Positions 15,376 through 21,880 of a stretch of 33,074 bases of DNA are shown here, piece by piece. The position numbers were made by a program, and so were the translations under genes. The DNA lies in the NCBI RefSeq assembly GCF_938002845.1, contig NZ_CALKZP010000007.1, positions 1-33,074 of the forward strand, given 5' to 3'. Source of the stretch: an uncultured Campylobacter sp. (GTDB lineage Bacteria; Campylobacterota; Campylobacteria; Campylobacterales; Campylobacteraceae). How positions within the stretch are numbered: the first letter of the stretch is position 1; each line of letters starts with the position of its first letter. The notes beneath the pieces are model-generated. The model saw only the letters and a list, made by a program, of their open reading frames with translations, did no database searches and was not told the DNA's origin.

Positions 15376-15930
15376 CTAAATATCGATAACGCCGAGGTGC
15401 GAGAGCAAAATTTTAACCCCGATTAAGATCAAAATCACGCCGCCTAAAACGAGCGCCTTTGAGTGCAGGTATTCGCCCGTTAGCTTGCCTACGTAGCACG
15501 CCGCGACGCACAGCGCGAAGCAGACGAGCCCGATTATGCAACAGGCGTAGAGGATGTTTATCTCGCCAAAGGCAAAGGTCACGCCCACGGCCATCGCGTC
15601 GATGCTGGTGGCGATCGCGCCCAGCACCAGCTCCTTTGTGCTTAGGCGAAGATCTGGCTCGTCCTGCTCGCGGCGGGATTCCGCGATCATCTTAACGCCT
15701 AAAAACGATAAAATTCCAAACGCGACGAAGTGATCGATCTGCGCGATAAATTTGACGAAATTTATCCCCAAAGCGTAGCCTGCTAGCGGCATTATAAACT
15801 GAGCCGCCGCGTAGAAAAACGCGACGCGCGCGATCTGCGCAAATTTGAAATTCGGATATTTCGCGCCGTTTGAGATACTAAGCGCGACGCTGTCCATCGC
15901 AAGCGCAAAAGCGATGAGTAAAAGCTCCAT
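15376..15930 (-). CDS. mntP: Manganese efflux pump MntP
   Basis: MntP exports Mn2+ across the inner membrane to avoid manganese toxicity. The 184-residue protein has six hydrophobic segments in two homologous halves. The paired Asp motifs are AMDSVALSISNGAK with Asp13 and ATSIDAMAVGVTFAF with Asp111. Both are in place, as are the basic and acidic cytoplasmic loop (ESRREQDEPD) and the C-terminal GGVILILIGVKILLSHLG. The start ATG at 15930 follows AAGGG. No Mn riboswitch is evident in the short leader. It is convergent with the methyltransferase gene and divergent from the DUF4197-like gene. Confidence 0.93.
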   Translation of the reverse strand: MELLLIAFALAMDSVALSISNGAKYPNFKFAQIARVAFFYAAAQFIMPLAGYALGINFVKFIAQIDHFVAFGILSFLGVKMIAESRREQDEPDLRLSTKELVLGAIATSIDAMAVGVTFAFGEINILYACCIIGLVCFALCVAACYVGKLTGEYLHSKALVLGGVILILIGVKILLSHLGVIDI

Positions 15931-15961
15931 ATTTAGCCCTTTTGGTATTATAAAAGCGTTG

Positions 15962-15969
15962 ATTATACA
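15962..15969 (-). promoter_or_regulatory. Promoter -10 of mntP
   Basis: On the minus strand this reads TGTATAAT, an extended -10, about 32 bases before the mntP ATG. A second, weaker TATAAT lies between it and the gene. Confidence 0.5.
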
Positions 15970-16016
15970 TTAAAATTTTCGAAATAAAATAATCAATCTT
16001 TAATTGGGGAAAAACT

Positions 16017-16646
16017 TTGCTTAAAAAATTAATCCTTTATTTATTGCCGCTATTTGCAACTGCTAGCTGGGAGGAGGTCGCCGTAAAGGGACTGGACGTA
16101 ATGCTTAGCGCGGGCGCGGGCGATAGTGAAAATTTTAAAAACTCACTAAGCACTTTGATAGAGCGTGCCGCAAATGAATACGAACGCACTGGCGTGCAGG
16201 ATTACGAGCTCGATCTGCCTAGCTACATTACCGAGCGCGCGGGCAAAAAAAGCATTGCCGTGCAGAATATGCAAAGGCTGGCGAGCAAGAAGCTAAGTCT
16301 TGCCGTAGAGCCGATCAAAAAGCTCGTACTTGCTAAAATAAAAGATATGTCCGAAGCCGATACTAAGGCGGTAATGAGCGGCGAGGTGCTATTAAGCCAC
16401 TATCTGCGCACCAACGCCTTTGATGAAATTTACGAAATCATTCGCCCTTTGGCACGCGAACTAGGAGCCGACGCGAGCTTTGCTAAAAGCTTTAAAAGTG
16501 CCGTTGGACGCGACCCTGGAGACGATTTTAGTAGCGAATTTAGCAGCGCCTTTATCAACGAAAGCTTCGATTTTTTAAGCAAAAACGAAAGGGAGTTTCG
16601 CAAAAACTCGGGCGCGATTTTAAACGCCATAAAGACGATCAGATAG
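16017..16646 (+). CDS. DUF4197-like secreted protein
   Basis: A 209-residue protein with a short hydrophobic signal-like N-terminus (LKKLILYLLPLFATAS). The rest is mostly helical. The middle, LAKIKDMSEADTKAVMSGEVLLSHYLRTNAFDEIYEIIRPL, matches the DUF4197 pattern, in which an ikkMt..da..il.G...at.ylr.....l...f.Pi stretch follows paired helices. Function is unknown; the family is periplasmic or lipoprotein-like in other proteobacteria. The start is TTG 16017, 6 bases after GGGGA. No ATG is available upstream in frame. It stands alone, 42 bases before the EamA gene. Confidence 0.65.
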   Translation: MLKKLILYLLPLFATASWEEVAVKGLDVMLSAGAGDSENFKNSLSTLIERAANEYERTGVQDYELDLPSYITERAGKKSIAVQNMQRLASKKLSLAVEPIKKLVLAKIKDMSEADTKAVMSGEVLLSHYLRTNAFDEIYEIIRPLARELGADASFAKSFKSAVGRDPGDDFSSEFSSAFINESFDFLSKNEREFRKNSGAILNAIKTIR

Positions 16647-16688
16647 GCGCGACCGCACTAAAATCTCGGCGAAATTTTACTTCAAATT

Positions 16689-18530
16689 ATGAAAAATTCT
16701 ATCTCGGAGCTCGCGGAAAATTTTAATTCAAAATCCGCTTTAAATTTTATCTCAAATCAGACGTGCAAGCGTGCGAAAGACACAGCGCCTGGCGGTGTGA
16801 TAAATTTCGCTCCAGCTTCCCGCTTCAAAAGAAATTTTAAATTTAAAGATGCGACTGCCGAGTTAAATTTTATCAGCGTGCGAAATTTAAAATTTTATCC
16901 CACTTCGGCTGGTTTCGCCACACGCAATCGTGCCTCGGTCGGTTTTGCCGTGCACAGTCTCGTAGCGCCCTATTCCGCTCCGCGCGTCAGAAATATCGAA
17001 AAAAAAGTTGCTTTAAATTTTGCGGCTCTTGCGCTAAATTTAAACTCCGCGCAAATTCCGAGCTGCGCCGAAAGCAAAGCTTTAAATTCCGCGAAATCCT
17101 CCAAAACAGATCCTTGCGAAAATTCCGCAAGAAATTTCAAACGAAATTTTATATTAAATTTTGCGGAAAATTCCACTCATAGCAGCACAAATAGCGCAAG
17201 TTTGCTAAGCCGTGCAAGCGTCGTAGACGAGCCAAATTTAAGCCCCGCAAAAAGCCTTGCCGCAGCTCATACGCGACTCTTAAAGAAAAATTTTACCAAG
17301 GTCATCGCAAACGATCCGACCTCCGCTCATACGCCGCAGAGCTTTGGATTGAAAAATTTTAATGTGCGGAATTTTGCGAAGAAATCCAATTCGGCACAGA
17401 ATTCTAGCTCCGCTCGAAGCTTAAATTTCGCGCAGAATTTCGATTTCGCGCAAAGCTCTAATTCTACGCAGAGTCCTGCTGCCGCGCAAAATTCTGCCTC
17501 TGCGCAAAACTGTACGCAAAGCTTGAATTCCGCGCAGAGTTTCGGGCAAAATTCTAGTTCCGCGCAAAGTCGCGCGCAAAACCCCGTTCCGCCTAGCAGG
17601 CTGTGGGATCTGGGGCTGCTTTTCGTAGCGATCGTTTGGGGATGCACTTTCGTGCCGGTTCAGCGCGCGCTGCATAGCGGCGACGTTTTTAGCTTTTTGT
17701 TTTGGCGCTTTTTGGCGGCGAGCATTTTTACCTACCTCGCCTGCCTGCGCTTCGGCGTCAAATTTGACCGCGGCACGATAGGACGGGGCGTGTTTTGCGG
17801 GCTGATGCTATTTTGCGATTTTTCCTGCCAGACCATAGCGCTTGATTATGCGCTCTCATCGACGGTGGCGTTCATTTTGGGGCTAAACGTCGTCATCGTG
17901 CCCTTTTTAATGCTTGCGTTTTTCGGCAAAAAGATCGCTGCAAGCGCCTTTGGCGGTGCGGTCGTGGCGCTTTTGGGGCTATATTTTTTAAGCGGAGCAA
18001 GCGGCGTGGTGGGATTTGGCATAGGCGAGCGGTTGACGCTAGTTTCGGCGTTTGCATACGCGCTTCACATCGTATTTACCGGCGTCTGCGCGCGCAAAAG
18101 CAATCTCTACGGCTTTGTGATCGTGCAGTTTATCTGCGTCTGCGTCTGCGCGCTGATCGCGGCAGTTTTCACTCCGCACGCGGAATTTGAAGGCGAGATA
18201 AAGGTACTTGGAAATTTGATCTTTTCGCCGAGTTTCGACTTCGTTTTTGCGCTGGTTTTGACCTCGATCTTTGCCACCGTTGCGGCGTTTGTGATCCAAA
18301 CAATGGCGCAAAATCGCGGCGTAAGCGAGATAAAAACGGTGCTAATTTTCGCGCTGGAGCCCGTAAGCGCGGGCATAATGGGGTATGCTTTCGGCGAGAA
18401 GCTAAGCGCGCTTCAAATTTTAGGCGCGGCGCTGATACTCGCGGGCATCCTGCTTAGCGAGCTGGGCGGGCTTTTAGGCGCGAAGTTTGCTAAAAATCGA
18501 GCTTGCGAAAAAGCAGACCGAAGCGACTAG
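16689..18530 (+). CDS. EamA/DMT-family transporter with a 300-residue low-complexity N-terminal extension
   Basis: The C-terminal ~305 residues are a normal ten-TM drug/metabolite transporter. The first EamA half begins at LWDLGLLFVAIVWGCTFVPVQRAL (about residue 305), and the second contains ERLTLVSAFAYALHIVFTGV and ends ALEPVSAGIMGYAFGEKLSALQILGAALILAGILL. The substrate is unknown. The first ~300 residues are a Ser/Asn/Ala/Phe-rich string ending in repeats such as NSAQNSSSAQ, with no domain. They are encoded by DNA dense in AAATTT/GAATTC words, like the intergenic DNA. No in-frame ATG with a binding site lies at the domain border, so the extension is kept. ATG 16689 itself has no good Shine-Dalgarno. 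The 3' end overlaps znuB convergently by 57 bases. Confidence 0.75.
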   Translation: MKNSISELAENFNSKSALNFISNQTCKRAKDTAPGGVINFAPASRFKRNFKFKDATAELNFISVRNLKFYPTSAGFATRNRASVGFAVHSLVAPYSAPRVRNIEKKVALNFAALALNLNSAQIPSCAESKALNSAKSSKTDPCENSARNFKRNFILNFAENSTHSSTNSASLLSRASVVDEPNLSPAKSLAAAHTRLLKKNFTKVIANDPTSAHTPQSFGLKNFNVRNFAKKSNSAQNSSSARSLNFAQNFDFAQSSNSTQSPAAAQNSASAQNCTQSLNSAQSFGQNSSSAQSRAQNPVPPSRLWDLGLLFVAIVWGCTFVPVQRALHSGDVFSFLFWRFLAASIFTYLACLRFGVKFDRGTIGRGVFCGLMLFCDFSCQTIALDYALSSTVAFILGLNVVIVPFLMLAFFGKKIAASAFGGAVVALLGLYFLSGASGVVGFGIGERLTLVSAFAYALHIVFTGVCARKSNLYGFVIVQFICVCVCALIAAVFTPHAEFEGEIKVLGNLIFSPSFDFVFALVLTSIFATVAAFVIQTMAQNRGVSEIKTVLIFALEPVSAGIMGYAFGEKLSALQILGAALILAGILLSELGGLLGAKFAKNRACEKADRSD

Positions 18531-19277
18531 GATTATCGAAGCGCCGCTGGTTAGATTGAGCTTAAAGCTTAAAATAAGCCCCGCCGCGCAAAAAAGCGCC
18601 GATAGCACGCAGCTTATCGCCATCATCGAGCCTAGGCTTTTTGAAATTTTTTCGGCGATAAAGGGCGGGATCGTCATCAGCGAGATCACTAAGATTAGTC
18701 CTACGATCTGAATCGACGCTACCACCGCGAGGCTCGCCATCACTACGAGGACGTAGTAAAAGACGCTCGTATTAACTCCGCGCAGCAGGGCAAATTCCTT
18801 ATCGAAGCTGATCGCTAAAAACTGTCTGTAAAAGCACGCCGTAAGCGCCGCAAATGCCGCGCCGCAAATGCCGATGAAGATCAAATTTTCATGATTTATC
18901 GCTAGGATCGAGCCGAACAGAAAGCTCATCAGATCGGATTTGTATCCAGGCGTAAGATCGGCGAAGATTATCCCCAAAGCCATTCCAAACGCCCATATCG
19001 CGCCGATTACGGCGTCGAAGCGCTCGGTATTTCGTAGTGTGACGTAGGCAATGAGTAGCCCCAAAAACAGCGCAAATACGCTAGCTCCCAGCACGGGCGA
19101 GATGCCTAAAAATAGCGCGATGCCGATGCCGCCGTATGCGCCGTGTGCGATGCCGCCTGCTATGAAGCTCATGCGATTTATCACGACTAAAGAGCCAACG
19201 ACGCCGCAGACTATACTGACCAAAAGTCCGCCGAGTAGGGCGTTTCGCATGAAATCGTAAGATAAAATTTCAGCCAT
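18474..19277 (-). CDS. znuB: Zinc/manganese ABC transporter permease
   Basis: A 267-residue ABC-3-type permease that forms the membrane channel for Zn2+ (or Mn2+) uptake with the ATPase next to it. About eight hydrophobic segments are present. Family sequence includes MRNALLGGLLVSIVCGVVGSLVVINRMSFIAGGIAHGAYGGIGIA at the N-terminus and IQIVGLILVISLMTIPPFIAEKIS near residue 195. It overlaps the end of znuC by 8 bases, so the two are translationally coupled. The periplasmic binding protein znuA is not in the window. The 3' end overlaps the convergent EamA gene. Zinc is favoured over manganese because of the Cys/His tail on the ATPase, but this is inference. Confidence 0.88.
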   Translation of the reverse strand: MAEILSYDFMRNALLGGLLVSIVCGVVGSLVVINRMSFIAGGIAHGAYGGIGIALFLGISPVLGASVFALFLGLLIAYVTLRNTERFDAVIGAIWAFGMALGIIFADLTPGYKSDLMSFLFGSILAINHENLIFIGICGAAFAALTACFYRQFLAISFDKEFALLRGVNTSVFYYVLVVMASLAVVASIQIVGLILVISLMTIPPFIAEKISKSLGSMMAISCVLSALFCAAGLILSFKLNLTSGASIILVASVCFFASSIFSKLRA

Positions 19278-20037
19278 TTTCGCCCTCCTTGCAGCAGCAT
19301 TCGTTAAGCGCGAGATCGACGGCGCAGAAGTGCCCGTGCTCGCGTCGCAGGTGCTCTAAAAATTCCGCTCTGCCTCCCGGATCGATCTCGTGGGTATGCG
19401 CCGAGCCGTTTGCGACGTAAAGCGCGCGGTTTGTGTAGTTTAGTGCAAGCTGCACGTCGTGGCTGATTAAAATTATGCCGCAGCCGCTCTCGTTTAGGGA
19501 TTTTAAAAGCTCGTAAATTTGAACCTGCCCCATCGTGTCGATGCTCGCTAGCGGCTCATCAAGAAGTAAAATTTTAGCCTTCGCGCACAGCGCCCGCGCG
19601 ATGTAAACGCGCTGTCTCTGGCCGCCGCTAAGCTCGCTGATACGGCAGCCGGCTAAGCTTTGCATGCCTACGCGCCCCAGGGCTTGCATGGCTTGCTCGC
19701 GCTCGGATTTGGAGTAAAAGCCGAAAATTTTCTTATCTATCAGCCCCATTAAAACGACTTCGAGCACGCTTATGGGAAAGCTTTTGTTTATCGCGATGAA
19801 CTGCGGTACGTAGCCCATTTGCGCCCTGGCAAGCGCGGGCGATCTGCCTAAAATTTCGATCGTGCCCGAGCTTGGTCGCAATAGCCCCAAAAGTAGCTTC
19901 AAAAGGGTGCTTTTGCCGCCGCCGTTGGGCCCGAAAATCGCTAAAAAATCGCGCAGCTCGTAGCTTAGGTTTATATCTTTTAAAATTTCGCGTTTTTCGT
20001 AAGCAAAGTTTAAATTTCTTATCGTCACGTCCGCCAT
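19270..20037 (-). CDS. znuC: Zinc ABC transporter ATP-binding protein
   Basis: A 255-residue ABC ATPase. Walker A is GPNGGGKST (residues 36-44), Q-loop PQ at 78-79, signature LSGGQRQR (136-143), Walker B ILLLDEP (156-162), switch His in ISHD (191-194). The start MADVTIRNL at 20037 has AAGGG about 7 bases upstream. A longer frame back to 20100 lacks a binding site and would run through the promoter. The C-terminus is unusual: THE, REHGHFC and then NECCCKEGENG give a His/Cys cluster that may bind the transported metal or sense it. It pairs with znuB. Confidence 0.9.
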   Translation of the reverse strand: MADVTIRNLNFAYEKREILKDINLSYELRDFLAIFGPNGGGKSTLLKLLLGLLRPSSGTIEILGRSPALARAQMGYVPQFIAINKSFPISVLEVVLMGLIDKKIFGFYSKSEREQAMQALGRVGMQSLAGCRISELSGGQRQRVYIARALCAKAKILLLDEPLASIDTMGQVQIYELLKSLNESGCGIILISHDVQLALNYTNRALYVANGSAHTHEIDPGGRAEFLEHLRREHGHFCAVDLALNECCCKEGENG

Positions 20038-20070
20038 GAACGCCCTTTCGCCTAGATTTTGAAAGCATTT

Positions 20071-20076
20071 ATTATA
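20071..20076 (-). promoter_or_regulatory. Promoter -10 of znuCB
   Basis: Minus-strand TATAAT preceded by GGGC, about 34 bases before the znuC ATG at 20037. Confidence 0.5.
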
Positions 20077-20103
20077 GCCCAAATTCGGAAAAATTGCCAA
20101 ATT

Positions 20104-20118
20104 TTGCTATTATTACAA
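20104..20118. promoter_or_regulatory. Possible operator: 15-bp near-palindrome between znuC and the methyltransferase gene
   Basis: TTGCTATTATTACAA has TTG/CAA ends and a central ATTAT, and lies upstream of the znuC -10 and just before the plus-strand gene at 20137. A Zur/Fur-family site would be expected here, but the match to any consensus is loose. Confidence 0.3.
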
Positions 20119-20136
20119 AAAATTTAAAGGCTAGCG

Positions 20137-21045
20137 GTGGAGAGAATCGGCGAAAAATCACATAAAAATAGCTGGGATAAAAAGTCCGAAAGTTACGCCA
20201 AATTTAGCGGCGAGCCGGGTGATTTCGGCAAGCGGGTGTTTGAGATACTGCGCGGCTGGGGCGTGAGCTTTGCGGGCAAAAGCGTGCTAGACGTGGGCGC
20301 CGGCACGGGGGTTTACTCGCTGTATCTCGCGTCGCTGGGCGCCAAGGTTACGGCGATCGATAGCTCGGAGGGGATGCTGCGCGAGCTAAGGCGTAGCGCA
20401 GAGGAGTTTGGCATCAGCTTGCAAAACGTATTAAATTTAAGCTTTGCGGAGTTTTGCGAGCGGCTGAGCCGCGATGGTTTTGCAAATGCGGCGGATGAAA
20501 ATTTTAAAATTTATCCACGCTCGAAAAGTAAAATTTCAAACTCGCAAACTCAGGAAGCGCAGGCTTTAAATTTAAAAGACGCTGTGAGCAAAAACCGCGG
20601 CTGCGAAAATTTTAAAATTCCCGCAGTTTTTGACATCGCGTTTCTTACGATGAGCCCCGCGCTAAAAAGCAAGCAGGATTTTGAGGCGTTTTTGGCGCTG
20701 GGTGAGCGTAAAATTTATCTAAACTGGGCGAGCGAGCGCAATTCGTCTATGCTTGCGCCGCTTTTTGAGCGCTTCGGCGCGGGGCATAAAAGACTTGCTA
20801 CCGCCGCCGAAAAATTTGAGGCGCTGCTTGGCGCGCGCGACATCAAATTTAAAAGCGAAATTTTAACTGAAAAGCGCGAGCAAAAACGCAGCCTACAAGA
20901 AGCTGTGCAAAACGCCGCGTGGCACCTGCATATGGACGGCGCGGAGGCTAGCGAGCGCGAGATCGAGGAGATTTTGAAAAAGCGAGCTAAAGGCGGGGTG
21001 ATAAGCGATGAGATCGAAGCGAGCTTTAAGCTGTTTTATATTTAG
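20137..21045 (+). CDS. Class I SAM-dependent methyltransferase with a low-complexity insertion
   Basis: A 302-residue cytosolic methyltransferase. SWDKKSESYAKF precedes motif I VLDVGAGTGVYSLYLASLGA (about 50-69) and the acidic motif II VTAIDSSEGML, with FDIAFLTMSPAL as motif IV at about 168-179. Between them, residues ~121-161 are a polar insertion bounded by ENFKI repeats at both ends. They are encoded by a 108-base unit between two 15-base direct repeats. The substrate is unknown. GTG 20137 is used as start, 6 bases after AAAGG. The gene overlaps the following cytochrome gene by 38 bases, so the three genes to 24290 form one coupled operon. Confidence 0.82.
   Translation: MERIGEKSHKNSWDKKSESYAKFSGEPGDFGKRVFEILRGWGVSFAGKSVLDVGAGTGVYSLYLASLGAKVTAIDSSEGMLRELRRSAEEFGISLQNVLNLSFAEFCERLSRDGFANAADENFKIYPRSKSKISNSQTQEAQALNLKDAVSKNRGCENFKIPAVFDIAFLTMSPALKSKQDFEAFLALGERKIYLNWASERNSSMLAPLFERFGAGHKRLATAAEKFEALLGARDIKFKSEILTEKREQKRSLQEAVQNAAWHLHMDGAEASEREIEEILKKRAKGGVISDEIEASFKLFYI
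20497..20619 (+). repeat. 15-bp direct repeats bounding a 108-bp in-frame insertion
   Basis: GAAAATTTTAAAATT occurs at 20497-20511 and again at 20605-20619. The 108-base period is a multiple of three. The interval is rich in AAATTT-type words, unlike the flanking methyltransferase code. Confidence 0.7.
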
Positions 21046-21880
21046 TCTGGCGCCGGTTTTGGGGCTTTGCGGCAATCTTTTCTCGCCGCTTGAGATGCCT
21101 AAATATGACCCACAAAAGGCGCGGCTGGGCGCAAAAATTTTTACCGATGTAAGATTTAGTAGCAAAGGCCGCTCCTGTGAGAGCTGCCACAATTTTTATT
21201 TAAACGATTCGGGCGCTTCGGTGCGCGATGGACGCGTGCCTACGCTCATAAATTCTTATTATTTTGACCGCTACTTAGGCGATTATAATTTCGCGGGCTT
21301 TGAAGCGCGGATCGCGGCGTCGGTTTTTAGCGAGAATGAACTGGACGCGAGCGAAGATAAAATTTTAGAGCTTATCAGGAAGAATTTAGCCTACAAGCAG
21401 GCTTTTGAAAGTGCTTACGGCGAGGCGAATACGGCAAACTTCATTGATGCGCTGAAGGAATTTTTAAAGTCCAAAACGGCGATAAATTCCAAATTTGACC
21501 GATTTTTGCGCGGCGAGGTTAAGCTAAATGATGCCGAATATAACGGATATGTGCTTTTTGTGCGGCTGTGCTCGGCATGTCATAACGGCGTTAGCCTAGG
21601 CACCGGCAGTTTTACTAAAATTCGCCCAAGCGCGGAAGAGGAGGATGCGCCTAGGCATAGGTTCACTTCCGACGGATTTGAGTTGCGCCGCGTGCCTAGC
21701 TTGCGCAATATCACGCAAACCGCGCCTTACGTAAACGGGCAGATGGATTTGCGTCTTGCGGTGCGGCAGATTGCAAAGGATCTGCTAAAATACGATCTTA
21801 GCGATGGGGAGCTTGATGCTTTGATGAGCTTTTTGGCTACACTTAAGGGCGAGATGACGGAGGCGCAGGATGAAAGATAA
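21008..21880 (+). CDS. Di-haem cytochrome c peroxidase-like periplasmic protein
   Basis: A 290-residue exported protein with a signal peptide ending near residue 22 and two haem c sites, CESCH (57-61) and CSACH (188-192). This is the arrangement of bacterial cytochrome c peroxidases and MauG relatives, which reduce periplasmic H2O2 with electrons from cytochrome c. It is shorter than the usual ~320-350 residues. The TAPYMHDG motif of classical enzymes appears as TAPYVNGQ without the His, so activity may differ. The gene starts inside the end of the methyltransferase gene and overlaps the GGDEF-EAL gene by 11 bases. This suggests linked expression of a periplasmic redox protein and a membrane c-di-GMP protein. 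Confidence 0.85.
   Translation: MRSKRALSCFIFSLAPVLGLCGNLFSPLEMPKYDPQKARLGAKIFTDVRFSSKGRSCESCHNFYLNDSGASVRDGRVPTLINSYYFDRYLGDYNFAGFEARIAASVFSENELDASEDKILELIRKNLAYKQAFESAYGEANTANFIDALKEFLKSKTAINSKFDRFLRGEVKLNDAEYNGYVLFVRLCSACHNGVSLGTGSFTKIRPSAEEEDAPRHRFTSDGFELRRVPSLRNITQTAPYVNGQMDLRLAVRQIAKDLLKYDLSDGELDALMSFLATLKGEMTEAQDER

Noticed and set aside
17327..17647. Minus-strand Cys-rich repeat frame (CAELEFC-like units) opposite the EamA extension
   Set aside because: It is an antisense shadow of the GCGCAGAATTC-type repeats with no start signals.
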